Source: Staphylococcus felis
Lineage (GTDB): Bacteria; Bacillota; Bacilli; Staphylococcales; Staphylococcaceae
Assembly: GCF_003012915.1 (NCBI RefSeq)
Contig: NZ_CP027770.1
Span: 1,984,001 to 2,048,000, forward strand
DNA length: 64,000 nucleotides
Direction of reading: 5' to 3'
Part shown: one piece after another, positions 8,903-17,496 of the stretch
Layout of the letters: every line of letters begins with the position of its first letter
Numbering within the stretch: the first letter of the stretch is position 1
Position numbers and translations under genes: made by a program
Notes under the pieces: generated by a model
Told to the model about the DNA's origin: nothing
Databases searched by the model: none
The model's input: only the letters and a program-made list of their open reading frames with translations

Positions 8903-9862
8903 TTATTTATCGTCACCTGTTAGTTTTTTAAGTTCTTTTATTTGTTCGTCGTATTTTTCATCTTTTAATGCAACATAATCAACAGCAGAAGCAGCTTTTC
9001 CTTTATCTTCTAATGTGTAGTTCATGAATTGAGCGAACGCATCATTGTCTTTTAATTTTTGATTATTAGCATAGATGAAAAGTGGTCTACTTAATGGGTA
9101 TGAACCATCTTGAATTGTTTTTTCATTTGGCTCAACGGCTTTATTATTTTTATCTACAATTTTGACAGCTTTTAAATCATTTTCATTTTCTTTAAAGAAG
9201 TTATATGCGAAGAATCCAATACCGTTTTTGTTATCTTTAACAGAGCTAACGATAACATCTGTATTTTGATTCTTTTCTGCTTTAATTTCAGCATCTCCCA
9301 TTACTTCTTCAGTAAAGAAATCATAAGTACCGTGTGATTGATCGGGTGAGAAAGCTTTAATTTCTTCATCAGGCCATTTTGAGTTGACATCTGACCATTT
9401 CTTTGACTCACCTGAATAGATTTTTTTCAAATCATCTAAAGATAATTGATCAACGAAATCGTTATCTTTGTTGACAGCTACTGTCAAGCCATCTTGAGCT
9501 ATTTGAAATTCAGTATAATCGATATTTTTATCTTCTAACTGTTGTTTCTCTTCATCTTTGATTGGTCGAGAGGCATTTGAGAAATCAGTTTTACCAGCAA
9601 TAAATTGTTTGAACCCATCACCAGTACCTGATGTAACATTTTCAAGTGTTACTTTGTTAAATTTAGAAGAAAAATCTTCATTTAACTTTTCGATTATAGG
9701 AGCTACTGTTGAGGAACCATTTCCTTTCACTGTACCTTCAACATTTGTATTTTCAGAACCTGAGCTATTGTCACTACTCGATTCTTGTCCGGCACCACCA
9801 CATGCGCCTAAAATTAATGAAGCTCCTAAAACTGTTGTCCCTACTAATTGCCATTTTTTCAT
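8903..9862 (-). CDS. pstS: Phosphate-binding lipoprotein PstS
   Basis: This is the extracellular phosphate-binding component of the Pst importer, anchored as a lipoprotein. The signal peptide ends in the lipobox LGAC (Cys21), followed by a serine/glycine/asparagine-rich linker to about residue 45. The phosphate-binding core then starts with [12 protein letters not shown] and includes [10 protein letters not shown] near 80 and [12 protein letters not shown] near 175, matching the family's phosphate-contacting Ser/Thr/Asp segments. The ATG follows an AGGAGG site. It is the first gene of the pst operon and lies downstream of a PhoP-box array. Confidence 0.96.
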   Translation of the reverse strand: MKKWQLVGTTVLGASLILGACGGAGQESSSDNSSGSENTNVEGTVKGNGSSTVAPIIEKLNEDFSSKFNKVTLENVTSGTGDGFKQFIAGKTDFSNASRPIKDEEKQQLEDKNIDYTEFQIAQDGLTVAVNKDNDFVDQLSLDDLKKIYSGESKKWSDVNSKWPDEEIKAFSPDQSHGTYDFFTEEVMGDAEIKAEKNQNTDVIVSSVKDNKNGIGFFAYNFFKENENDLKAVKIVDKNNKAVEPNEKTIQDGSYPLSRPLFIYANNQKLKDNDAFAQFMNYTLEDKGKAASAVDYVALKDEKYDEQIKELKKLTGDDK

Positions 9863-9910
9863 TGAAACATCCTCCTAGAATAATAATCACTCGCAATTGA
9901 TTACACTTCT

Positions 9911-9964
9911 AGAATACGCATCTTATGTAAATACATAATCAAGCTAATGTAAAGTTTATGTTAA
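9911..9964 (-). promoter_or_regulatory. PhoP-box array and pstS promoter
   Basis: Read on the minus strand there are four hexamers spaced exactly 11 bp apart: TTAACA (9964–9959), TTTACA (9953–9948), TTGATT (9942–9937) and TTTACA (9931–9926). This is the TT(A/T/C)ACA direct-repeat pattern with 5-bp gaps known for PhoP binding in bacilli. A possible -10 box TATTCT lies at 9916–9911, about 50 bp before the pstS start. No good -35 box is present, as expected for an activator-dependent promoter. PhoP~P activation under phosphate limitation is the natural reading. Confidence 0.8.
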
Positions 9965-9967
9965 TTT

Positions 9968-10031
9968 AAAAAGCCTTTATACATTAGCAATAAATGAAAC
10001 GAATCATTCATTACTAAGTATAAAGACTTTT
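9968..10031 (-). terminator. Terminator behind pbp3
   Basis: A long hairpin pairs the CTTTATAC arm at about 9975–9982 with GTATAAAG at 10018–10025, extended inward by TTAG/CTAA and AATGA-type pairs. On the minus strand it ends in CTTTTTAAATT. It lies 7 bp after the pbp3 stop codon and directly upstream of the pstS PhoP boxes, insulating the pst promoter. Confidence 0.8.
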
Positions 10032-10037
10032 ATAAAA

Positions 10038-12074
10038 CTATTTAAAGTAATCGTTAATGATATCGCGACCTAGGTCACCGCCATTCAGCCATGGTTCTGG
10101 AACAGGCTGATTTGAGTAAACAATTGAAAAAGAGAGTTCCGGATCGTCAGCAGGAGCGTAACCTACATATGTAGCATTAACTCTAGGTTCTCCATCTTGA
10201 AAAACTTCAGCAGTACCTGTTTTACCAGCTGACTTTACTTTTGTGTCATGAAAGCTTTTATATCCAGTACCTTTAATTTCATTGAAAACCATATCAAACC
10301 CTTTTTGAACCTGACTAATCTCTTCTGGCGAATTGTTTAAACGGTTAAGTACTTTTCCTTTAATGGCATGTTTTACTGGACCTAATTCATCATTATTTGT
10401 TGCTTTACGGATTTCTTTACCTAAATGTGGTTGAATTCTGTAACCATCGTTTGCAATCGTTGATACATATTGAGAGAGTTGTAGTGGTGAATACGTATCA
10501 TATTGTCCAATTGCTAAGTCTAAGTAGTTTCCAGGATTGCTTGTTAATGGTTCAATTTGACCACTGACTTCATTAGGTAAGTCGATACCAGTTTTGACGC
10601 CTAAGCCGACCTGATTTAGCCCTTTTCTTAACTTTTGACCAGCTTCAGAAACATCTTGTGGCAATGCCATGCCTTGGCTAAAGTCAAGTCCTGCAATTTT
10701 TAAAGCCGTTTTAAACATATAGACGTTAGATGAATGCATTAAAGCTTCTTTATCATTAATAAGTACGCTACCATCTTGATTGAAATAAGAATGTTTCAAA
10801 AGACCACCGCTAAACGTTAACGGCTCATCAACCATTTGTTCTCCAACTTGTATAGCATGGTTTTGATAGCCTGCAAGTAAAACACCACCCTTTACTGATG
10901 AACCAACAGCATATTGAGAGGTAAACGTGCCTATATCATAATCAGTTAGAGAACCATCTTTGTCGATTTGTTTTCCGACCATTGCTAATATGTCACCATT
11001 ATTAGGGTTTTGAATCACCATCATTGCCGAATCCATATCAGTAGCGCCTTCTGAACGCAATTTAGAAATTTGGCGCTCCATGTACTCTTCGGCTTTTTGT
11101 TGTAAGTTGATATCAATAGTTAAAACTAAATCATCTCCTCGAGAACCTTGATTGATGACTTCAGAATCAATAATAGCACCAGATTTGTCTGTGGTATAAC
11201 GCATCTCTTTCTTTTTACCTCGTAATATATTTTCATATTGTAATTCTAGGTAGCTTTTACCAACTCTATCATTTCGTGAATACCCTTTTGATAAATACAT
11301 TTGAGTTAATTCTTTAGGTAAACCTTCTTCAGGTGTCGAGACAGCGCCTAATATGCCTCTTAAAGTATCACCATATGGATACTTTCGATCCCAATCCATA
11401 CTTGTGTTAATACCTGGTAATTCTGATAATCGTTGTGATACAGCTGCATATTCTTCATTAGATACATTTTCATTTTTAATCGTTCTTGGACTTAAAGTTG
11501 ACCCTTGCATCATTTCACGATAAATTGCCAAGACTTGCAAATCGTTTTGCGATAAGCTTTTTAAATCTTTTGAAGTGATTTTATTTAATAATGCTTTATC
11601 GTAATCATCTTGAGACAAATCACCGCTATCATATAACTTTTGTTCAGTTTTCATGAGCTGTTCAACTTTATCAGGATTTTTAATAATCCAAAAATCTTTT
11701 CGATCGCGCTCTGTAATTTTATTCGTATCCATTTTAATCAAATGAGATAATTTTTGGGCAGTTTCGAGTATTTCGTGCTGATTTGTTTTTCGACTTCTCG
11801 TATATGTAATTGATTTTTTAGACGTATTATCGACTATTATATTGCCATTTCGGTCTAATATACGCCCTCTTGGAACGGATTCATTGACTGTTACATTTTC
11901 ACTTTCGCGTATCATTTGATTGTAGTGAGCCCCTTGAGCTATTTGTAAGTAACCCAACCGTAATACGATAATGACGAAAGATAATATAACAATACCGAAT
12001 AAAAAGTTGATACGCTTATTCATATGGTTGCGCATTTTTTCATCATTAGTTTTTTCTTTTAATCGTTTTAGCAA
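10038..12074 (-). CDS. pbp3: Class B penicillin-binding protein 3
   Basis: This is a membrane-anchored transpeptidase that cross-links peptidoglycan. It has a short cytoplasmic N-terminus, one membrane helix (about residues 25–45), a non-catalytic dimerisation domain, and the penicillin-binding domain. The active-site motifs are SSVK near residue 390 (SXXK), SSN near 445 (SXN) and KTGT near 617 (KTG). The start is a TTG at 12074 behind GAGGTAGGTAG; the first ATG (residue 14) has no ribosome-binding site and would remove part of the conserved MLKRLKEK start. The C-terminus ends at INDYFK without the lysine-rich tail I recall in S. aureus PBP3. Bacillus has pbpA at the same place. Confidence 0.93.
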   Translation of the reverse strand: MLKRLKEKTNDEKMRNHMNKRINFLFGIVILSFVIIVLRLGYLQIAQGAHYNQMIRESENVTVNESVPRGRILDRNGNIIVDNTSKKSITYTRSRKTNQHEILETAQKLSHLIKMDTNKITERDRKDFWIIKNPDKVEQLMKTEQKLYDSGDLSQDDYDKALLNKITSKDLKSLSQNDLQVLAIYREMMQGSTLSPRTIKNENVSNEEYAAVSQRLSELPGINTSMDWDRKYPYGDTLRGILGAVSTPEEGLPKELTQMYLSKGYSRNDRVGKSYLELQYENILRGKKKEMRYTTDKSGAIIDSEVINQGSRGDDLVLTIDINLQQKAEEYMERQISKLRSEGATDMDSAMMVIQNPNNGDILAMVGKQIDKDGSLTDYDIGTFTSQYAVGSSVKGGVLLAGYQNHAIQVGEQMVDEPLTFSGGLLKHSYFNQDGSVLINDKEALMHSSNVYMFKTALKIAGLDFSQGMALPQDVSEAGQKLRKGLNQVGLGVKTGIDLPNEVSGQIEPLTSNPGNYLDLAIGQYDTYSPLQLSQYVSTIANDGYRIQPHLGKEIRKATNNDELGPVKHAIKGKVLNRLNNSPEEISQVQKGFDMVFNEIKGTGYKSFHDTKVKSAGKTGTAEVFQDGEPRVNATYVGYAPADDPELSFSIVYSNQPVPEPWLNGGDLGRDIINDYFK

Positions 12075-12246
12075 TACTACCTACCTCTATTCGAACTGAT
12101 TCTCTGTATAAATGATATATGATATTGTAACGTTTGGCTAATGTTTTGTTAAATACTCTTGCATCTTTATGAATTATTGTCATGCTTTATCGATGGAGAG
12201 TCTGTGATAACACAGAATCCCATTTATAATTATGACATTTAAATAT

Positions 12247-12283
12247 AAAAAAAGACAAACCTTTTTGTATGAAAGGTTTGTCT
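12247..12283 (-). terminator. Terminator between sodA and pbp3 (distal)
   Basis: The 12-bp perfect stem AGACAAACCTTT/AAAGGTTTGTCT (12253–12264 and 12272–12283) has a 7-base loop. On the minus strand it is followed by T residues (A-run at 12247–12253 on the plus strand). It lies about 65 bp after the sodA stop codon and is the strongest terminator in this gap. Confidence 0.85.
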
Positions 12284-12294
12284 AAAAACTGAGA

Positions 12295-12329
12295 GATTGA
12301 GACAAAAGAAAAGTTGTTGTGTCTCAATT
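12295..12329 (-). terminator. GAGACA-type hairpin directly behind sodA
   Basis: The arms ATTGAGAC (12296–12303) and GTCTCAAT (12321–12328) form a perfect 8-bp stem about 20 bp after the sodA stop codon. No long T-run follows, so it may act with the second hairpin 12 bp further on or protect the sodA mRNA 3' end. It belongs to a group of similar GAGACA/GGGACA stems in this window. Confidence 0.6.
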
Positions 12330-12348
12330 CTGTTTATACCTAATAGCA

Positions 12349-12948
12349 TTATTTAGCTTTATTGTATAATTCATCTACTTTTTCCCAATTTACAACATTC
12401 CAGAATTGTGAAATGTAATCAGGACGTTTGTTTTGATATTTTAAATAGTAAGCATGCTCCCAAACATCAAGAGCTAAAATTGGCGTTTTACCTTCAGACA
12501 ATGGATTGTCTTGGTTAGGTGTTGAAACAATTTCTAATTCACCATTGTTCACAACTAACCATGCCCAGCCTGAACCAAATCGACCAGCAGCCGCATCGCC
12601 AAATTCTTTTTTGAATGCGTCTAATGAGCCCCATTTTTCATTGATTTTATCAACTACTTCACCTTTTTCTTCAGAATTAGGTGTTAAAAGTGCCCAGAAG
12701 AATGAGTGGTTAAGATGACCGCCACCATTATTACGTACAGCTGTTTTCTTGTCTTCTGGAAGACTATCTACATTGGCAATAAGATCTTCAAGAGATTTAT
12801 TTTCTAAATCTGAACCTTCTACTGTAGCGTTTAATTTTGTAACATATGTGTTATGGTGTTTGCTATGGTGAATTTCCATAGTTTCTTTATCGATGTGTGG
12901 TTCTAATGCATCATAAGCATAAGGTAATTTTGGTAATTCAAAAGCCAT
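12349..12948 (-). CDS. sodA: Superoxide dismutase (Mn/Fe)
   Basis: This cytoplasmic enzyme dismutates superoxide to oxygen and hydrogen peroxide. The 199-residue protein contains the metal ligands H27 (MEIHHSKHH), H81 ([10 protein letters not shown]), and the D161/H165 pair in the family signature DVWEHAYY. The glycine and glutamine around [11 protein letters not shown] and TPNQDNP fit the Mn/cambialistic staphylococcal group. Strong AGGAGG ribosome-binding site. Transcribed alone, divergently from ispG. Confidence 0.97.
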   Translation of the reverse strand: MAFELPKLPYAYDALEPHIDKETMEIHHSKHHNTYVTKLNATVEGSDLENKSLEDLIANVDSLPEDKKTAVRNNGGGHLNHSFFWALLTPNSEEKGEVVDKINEKWGSLDAFKKEFGDAAAGRFGSGWAWLVVNNGELEIVSTPNQDNPLSEGKTPILALDVWEHAYYLKYQNKRPDYISQFWNVVNWEKVDELYNKAK

Positions 12949-12982
12949 AAATAATCATCCTCCTAATATTAATTCCACATTA

Positions 12983-13012
12983 ATTGTACCAACTTTATGC
13001 TAGTCCTAACAA
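12983..13012 (-). promoter_or_regulatory. Probable sodA promoter
   Basis: On the minus strand a -35-like TTGTTA (13012–13007) and a -10 TACAAT (12988–12983) are 18 bp apart. The -10 is extended by a TGG just upstream. It lies about 35 bp before the sodA start codon. Confidence 0.55.
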
Positions 13013-13119
13013 TAAATATGCTTACAACTCAAGTTGCGCATATACTATTTTTATTACTAGTATATATATTATCTCATTTGCGCTATTTTAAACATGTCAA
13101 CATGCGAAAACAGATTGTT

Positions 13120-13149
13120 TTGTATTATAGTGTGTCCTTATTGTATAAT
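13120..13149 (+). promoter_or_regulatory. Probable ispG promoter
   Basis: A perfect -10 TATAAT (13144–13149) is preceded by a weak -35 TTGTAT (13120–13125) with 18-bp spacing. It is about 80 bp upstream of the ispG start, leaving a leader of roughly 70 bases in which I see no obvious structure. Confidence 0.5.
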
Positions 13150-13227
13150 AATCAATAGCATTGAAACATTTGCTTTTACAAAAAGTGCATTTTCAATATT
13201 AATTCAAGTAATAAAGGAGTCTCTAAC

Positions 13228-14343
13228 ATGTCTGAAATTACACATCGTAAAAATACCCGACCTGTTAAAGTTGGTAATATAACGATTGGTGGCGCTGACG
13301 AGGTAGTTATTCAAAGTATGACGACTACAAAGACACATGATGTTGAAGCAACTGTAGCTGAAATCAAAAGACTTGAAGAAGCAGGTTGCCAAATTGTACG
13401 TGTTGCATGTCCTAATGAAGAAGATGCACATGCGATTAAGGATATTAAAGCTCAAATTAATATTCCACTTGTTGTTGATATCCATTTTAATTATAAATTA
13501 GCATTAATTGCTATTGAAAATGGTGCGGATAAAATTCGTATTAATCCGGGTAATATTGGTAGACGTGAAAAAGTAGAAGCTGTAGTAGAAGCTTGTAAGG
13601 AAAAAGGTATTCCAATTCGAATCGGCGTTAACGCTGGTTCGCTTGAAAAACATATTTTAAAGAAATATGGTTATCCTACTGCAGATGGAATGGTAGAAAG
13701 TGCATTACATCATATCAAAATACTCGAAGATTTAGATTTTCATGATATCATTGTATCAATGAAAGCAAGTGATGTTAATTTAGCGATTGAAGCATACACT
13801 AAGGCTGCCAAAGCCTTTGATTATCCGTTACACTTAGGTATTACTGAAAGCGGGACATTATTTAATGGTACAGTCAAATCCTCTGCAGGTTTAGGTGCTA
13901 TTTTAGCTTTAGGAATTGGTAATACGTGTCGAATTTCGTTATCAGCCGATCCTGTTGAAGAAGTTAAAGTAGCCAAATCACTGTTAAAAGCATTTGGTTT
14001 GGCGAGTAATGCTGCTACATTGATTGCTTGCCCTACTTGCGGTCGAATTGAAATTGACTTAATTTCAATTGCGAATGAAGTTGAAGACTATATTGAAAAA
14101 CTCAAAGTACCTTTAAAAGTGGCAGTATTAGGTTGTGCTGTAAATGGTCCGGGTGAAGCGCGTGAAGCCGATATTGGTATCGCTGGAGCTAGAGGCGAAG
14201 GATTACTCTTTATGAAGGGTAAGACTGTTCGCAAAGTACCTGAAGCATCTATGGTAGATGAGTTGAAAATAGAAATTGATAAACTTGCTGCTGAGTGGGA
14301 AAATAATAATCATCATTCTAAAGAACAAGAAAAAATTAGATAA
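13228..14343 (+). CDS. ispG: 4-hydroxy-3-methylbut-2-enyl-diphosphate synthase IspG
   Basis: IspG is the iron-sulfur enzyme that reductively opens MEcPP to HMBPP, the sixth step of the MEP isoprenoid pathway. The 371-residue protein has the N-terminal TIM-barrel segments ([37 protein letters not shown]). The C-terminal cluster-binding part follows, with two cysteines in [12 protein letters not shown] near residue 270 and the third in [10 protein letters not shown] near 305. The ATG at 13228 follows AAAGGAG. It is on the opposite strand from nearly all neighbours and convergent with zur. MEP genes are unusual for the genus; the partner ispH lies 4.8 kb downstream. Confidence 0.96.
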   Translation: MSEITHRKNTRPVKVGNITIGGADEVVIQSMTTTKTHDVEATVAEIKRLEEAGCQIVRVACPNEEDAHAIKDIKAQINIPLVVDIHFNYKLALIAIENGADKIRINPGNIGRREKVEAVVEACKEKGIPIRIGVNAGSLEKHILKKYGYPTADGMVESALHHIKILEDLDFHDIIVSMKASDVNLAIEAYTKAAKAFDYPLHLGITESGTLFNGTVKSSAGLGAILALGIGNTCRISLSADPVEEVKVAKSLLKAFGLASNAATLIACPTCGRIEIDLISIANEVEDYIEKLKVPLKVAVLGCAVNGPGEAREADIGIAGARGEGLLFMKGKTVRKVPEASMVDELKIEIDKLAAEWENNNHHSKEQEKIR

Positions 14344-14346
14344 ATC

Positions 14347-14380
14347 AAAAACCGATTCTGAAAAAATAGAATCGGTTTTT
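14347..14380. terminator. Bidirectional terminator between ispG and zur
   Basis: The perfect stem AAAAACCGATTCT/AGAATCGGTTTTT (14347–14359 and 14368–14380) carries A- and T-runs at its two ends. It can therefore stop transcription from ispG (plus) and zur (minus), which converge here with only 39 bp between stop codons. Confidence 0.92.
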
Positions 14381-14382
14381 GA

Positions 14383-14790
14383 TTACTTACAATTTTCACA
14401 GATACCGTATACTTCTAGTTTATGTGTTTCGATATCAACGTTTGGTAAATGTTTTTTGATTTCTGGCATCGGGCACATTTCAATCACTTTAGTATCTCCA
14501 CATGATTTGCAGATAAAATGATGGTGATGATGTGCGGTACATGCTGCTCTAAATTTCATTTCTCCATCCATTTCAGTGCCTTCAATAATACCAAGTGTCT
14601 TAAATAAATGTAAATTACGATAAATAGTATCAAAAGAGATGCCTGGATAATGAGTGTTCATTTTTTTTTGGACGGATTTAGCATTAATATATTTATCTTC
14701 GCTTATAAATATATCAATCATATCTTTACGTTTATCAGTGTATTTATGCCCGTTGTCTTTTAAAATTTTAATGGCTTCTACTGTTTTCAT
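14383..14790 (-). CDS. zur: Zinc uptake regulator Zur (Fur family)
   Basis: This is a DNA-binding repressor that senses zinc. The 135-residue Fur-family protein has an N-terminal winged helix (to about residue 80, with the recognition part [17 protein letters not shown]), then a dimerisation domain. That domain has a histidine run HHHHHF and two CxxC structural zinc sites, CKSC near residue 97 and CENC at the C-terminus. The gene overlaps the end of the permease gene by 23 bp, and its own GGAG site precedes the ATG. The arrangement znuC-znuB-zur implies feedback control of zinc import. Confidence 0.9.
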   Translation of the reverse strand: MKTVEAIKILKDNGHKYTDKRKDMIDIFISEDKYINAKSVQKKMNTHYPGISFDTIYRNLHLFKTLGIIEGTEMDGEMKFRAACTAHHHHHFICKSCGDTKVIEMCPMPEIKKHLPNVDIETHKLEVYGICENCK

Positions 14791-15640
14791 TCGTAATCGC
14801 TCCTTTTATTTGTCTTGACTTAAATTTTTGAAAGAAAAGCGTTAGACATAATAATAAAACTAAAATGACAACAATAACACCACCTGGGGAAATATCTAAG
14901 TAAAATGCAGTTACAAGTCCTGAAATAACAGAAAATTCACCAATCAAAATACTCAGCACTATGAATTGTTTAAATCCTTTAGTCCAACGCATTGCTATAG
15001 CTACCGGCAATGTTATCAGTGCACTCACTAATAAAATACCAATTACACGCATAGAAGCTGAAATAACAAGTGCAACAACAACAATAAATAGAAATTGAAT
15101 CCATTTAGGCACACCAATTACTTGACTATATTCAGTATCAAATGAGAGTATAAAAAGCTCTTTATATAAAGAGATAATGAAAGCCAACACAATCACAACA
15201 ATCATTGTAATTGTCAATAAGTCACTTAAAGATACAGCACTAATTGATCCAAATAACAATCCTACAAGTTCTTGGTTAAACCCATCAGCTAGAGAAATGA
15301 AAATGGCACTTAATCCAATGCCAGCACTCATAATAATAGGAATAGCGATTTCCTGATAATTTTTATATGAAGTTCGCAATTTTTCAATTAAAAGCGCACC
15401 TACAATTGAAAACAGGATACCTGTCCAAATAGGATTAATCTGACTGAAAAAAGGCGTTAATGTCATCAAAAACATACTAAATGAAATTCCACCTAATGTA
15501 ACGTGACTTAATGCATCTGCAATAAGCGATAGCCTTCTTACTACTATAAAGGTACCTATTAATGGTGCGATGAGTCCAACTAGTAATCCGCTTATCATTG
15601 AGTATCTAATGAATTCAAAATTTAATAATGCATCAATCAT
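14768..15640 (-). CDS. znuB: Zinc-type ABC transporter permease
   Basis: This is a membrane permease of the ABC-3 family for zinc or manganese, 290 residues from the chosen start with about eight to nine helices. Family segments include [26 protein letters not shown] near residue 35, where the cytoplasmic loop contacts the ATPase. The ATG at 15640 overlaps the znuC stop codon as ATGA; an upstream TTG is possible but less likely. The solute-binding protein gene is absent from this operon. Zinc is favoured over manganese because of the linked zur gene. Confidence 0.88.
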   Translation of the reverse strand: MIDALLNFEFIRYSMISGLLVGLIAPLIGTFIVVRRLSLIADALSHVTLGGISFSMFLMTLTPFFSQINPIWTGILFSIVGALLIEKLRTSYKNYQEIAIPIIMSAGIGLSAIFISLADGFNQELVGLLFGSISAVSLSDLLTITMIVVIVLAFIISLYKELFILSFDTEYSQVIGVPKWIQFLFIVVVALVISASMRVIGILLVSALITLPVAIAMRWTKGFKQFIVLSILIGEFSVISGLVTAFYLDISPGGVIVVILVLLLCLTLFFQKFKSRQIKGAITNENSRSH

Positions 15641-16407
15641 ATGCAACAATCCCTATCATGCTTATGGTCAACAAATTTGACTGGGTGACCATAAATTTTT
15701 GAAATTTCCACTTCATCAAGTGATTTAAATTCAGAAGTTGTACCATGGAAATGGAGGTGTTTATTTAAACATGCCACTTCAGTAGCGGTATCAGCTACAA
15801 CGCCAATATCATGTGTAACAAGAATAATTGTTACGCCTTCATTTTTGAGGTGTGCTAATGTAGTATAAAATTCTTCAATATGCTTTGCGTCAATCCCGTT
15901 TGTAGGTTCGTCCAAAATAAGAACTGACGGATTAGAAACGAGCGCTCTGGCAATTAAAACACGCTGCTGCTGACCTCCTGATAATGAGGATATATTTTTA
16001 TACTTAAGATTTTTGATATTTAAGCGCTCTAGAACTTGATCGACTTTCATATCGTCTGCACGATTAAACCATCTAAGTATTCTTTTTTTTCGCGTTAAAC
16101 CGCTTAAAACAACTTCTTTAACTGTTGCTGGAAAGCCTAGAGTAGCAGATGAAGCTTTTTGGGATACGTAACTGATTTTATCTGAGTTGGCTTTTTTACG
16201 GTATGATTCGCCTTCCACTAATATTTCACCGGATTGAATTTGCAACAGACCTAACATTAATTTAAGTAGAGTGGATTTACCAGCGCCGTTTGGACCCACT
16301 ATTGCTAAAAATTCGCCCTTTTTAATCTGTATATTAATGTTCTCAAGCACTTTTTTGTGATCGTAGAAAAAATCAATATTTTTTAATTCGAAAATAGGTT
16401 GTGCCAT
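15637..16407 (-). CDS. znuC: Zinc-type ABC transporter ATP-binding protein
   Basis: This is the ATPase of the metal importer, 256 residues. Motifs are Walker A GPNGAGKSTLLK near residue 39, Q-loop YVSQKAS, signature [15 protein letters not shown] near 143, Walker B VLILDEPTNGID, and the switch histidine in LVTHDIG. The C-terminal tail is rich in histidine and cysteine ([14 protein letters not shown]), which may itself bind zinc. It is the first gene of the znuC-znuB-zur operon, preceded by a GAGGTGA site and a candidate Zur operator. Confidence 0.9.
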   Translation of the reverse strand: MAQPIFELKNIDFFYDHKKVLENINIQIKKGEFLAIVGPNGAGKSTLLKLMLGLLQIQSGEILVEGESYRKKANSDKISYVSQKASSATLGFPATVKEVVLSGLTRKKRILRWFNRADDMKVDQVLERLNIKNLKYKNISSLSGGQQQRVLIARALVSNPSVLILDEPTNGIDAKHIEEFYTTLAHLKNEGVTIILVTHDIGVVADTATEVACLNKHLHFHGTTSEFKSLDEVEISKIYGHPVKFVDHKHDRDCCI

Positions 16408-16457
16408 AAGTTCACCTCATTTCAATACTATACATCTATCAGTTTCAAAAGTAAATA

Positions 16458-16468
16458 GTAACGTTTAC
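16458..16468. promoter_or_regulatory. Candidate Zur operator upstream of znuC
   Basis: On the minus strand the sequence TCGTAAACGTTAC contains an imperfect palindrome GTAA-NNN-TTAC about 50 bp before znuC. It resembles the core of the Bacillus-type Zur box (TCGTAAT-N-ATTACGA), but only one half-site is a good match. Low confidence. Confidence 0.35.
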
Positions 16469-16545
16469 GAAGAGATATATGTGTTATCACACTATGTTGC
16501 TTTAATCAACAAAACAAGTTTCGAATGATTGATTACAACAAATAG

Positions 16546-16570
16546 AACTGAGACAAGAATGCCTCAGCCC
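16546..16570 (-). terminator. Hairpin behind nfo
   Basis: CTGAG (16548–16552) pairs with CTCAG (16563–16567), extended by ACA/TGC-type pairs around the loop. It lies about 35 bp after the nfo stop codon. The T-run on the minus strand is weak. Its stem carries the ACTGAGACA motif shared with other hairpins in the window. Confidence 0.5.
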
Positions 16571-16600
16571 TAGTATTTTAATTTAGTATCTGCGTTAAGT

Positions 16601-17491
16601 TTAAACAGTTAAGATGTGATTTTTCATATTCGGATCGAATTGGTTGTTACGCAGCGCTTCAATTTCAAATTGATAAGGCGGCTTTTTATTTTTCTTATCC
16701 TCACCTACATACGGTGTTTCTAAAATTTTAGGTATATCTTTAAACTGTTCATGATGTACAATGTAACTTAATGTGTCAAACCCAATGTGGCCAAAGCCAA
16801 TGTTTTCATGGCGATCCTTACGTGCGCCTAATGGATTTTTACTATCATTAACGTGTACGACTTTAATACGTTCAACCCCAATAATTTTATCAAATGTATT
16901 GAGTACGCCATCAAAATCTTCTACGATATTGTAACCTGCATCGTGAATATGACATGTGTCTAAACAAATAGATAAACGTTCATTATGATGAACACCATCA
17001 ATAATTTGTGCAAGCTCTTCAAATGTTCGTCCAATTTCTGATCCTTTACCAGCCATTGTTTCTAGAGCAATACGTACATCATTGTTATTTGTTAATACCT
17101 CATTTAGCCCCTCGATAATACGTTTAATTCCTACATCAGCGCCTGCCCCAACATGTGCACCCGGGTGTAGAACAATGTCTTTTGCGCCTATCGCTTCTGT
17201 ACGTTCAATTTCATTTTGTAAAAAGTTTACACCTAGTTCAAACACTTCTGGTTTTTGAGTGTTAGCAATATTAATGATATACGGGGCATGGACTACGATA
17301 TTACTTAAGCCATGCGCTTTCATAACCTCTTGACCAGCTTGTATGTTAAGGTCTTCGATTGCTTTTCGACGTGTGTTTTGGGGTGCTCCTGTGTATATCA
17401 TAAACGTAGATGCACCGTAGCTGTTAGCTTCAATTGCTGAGCCTTCAAGCATTTTTTTACCGCTCATTGAAACGTGTGATCCAATTAACAT
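16601..17491 (-). CDS. nfo: Endonuclease IV (AP endonuclease)
   Basis: Nfo cleaves DNA 5' to abasic sites in base excision repair. It is a TIM barrel with three zinc ions. The 296-residue protein shows the family signatures VLHPGAHVG near residue 110, the zinc ligands in [15 protein letters not shown] near 175, and [22 protein letters not shown] near 215. The start at 17491 (MLIGSHVSM) is chosen because the family begins there and GGGAAAGG lies a normal distance upstream; ATGs at 17494 and 17500 are also in frame, the latter overlapping the cshB stop. Confidence 0.94.
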   Translation of the reverse strand: MLIGSHVSMSGKKMLEGSAIEANSYGASTFMIYTGAPQNTRRKAIEDLNIQAGQEVMKAHGLSNIVVHAPYIINIANTQKPEVFELGVNFLQNEIERTEAIGAKDIVLHPGAHVGAGADVGIKRIIEGLNEVLTNNNDVRIALETMAGKGSEIGRTFEELAQIIDGVHHNERLSICLDTCHIHDAGYNIVEDFDGVLNTFDKIIGVERIKVVHVNDSKNPLGARKDRHENIGFGHIGFDTLSYIVHHEQFKDIPKILETPYVGEDKKNKKPPYQFEIEALRNNQFDPNMKNHILTV

Positions 17492-17496
17492 CATTT

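Noticed and set aside
9558..9900. Plus-strand frames opposite pstS
   Set aside because: They are shadows of the signal peptide and linker region of pstS.
13204..13485. Minus-strand 93-codon frame opposite ispG
   Set aside because: It is fully overlapped by conserved ispG and has no ribosome-binding site or recognisable protein features.
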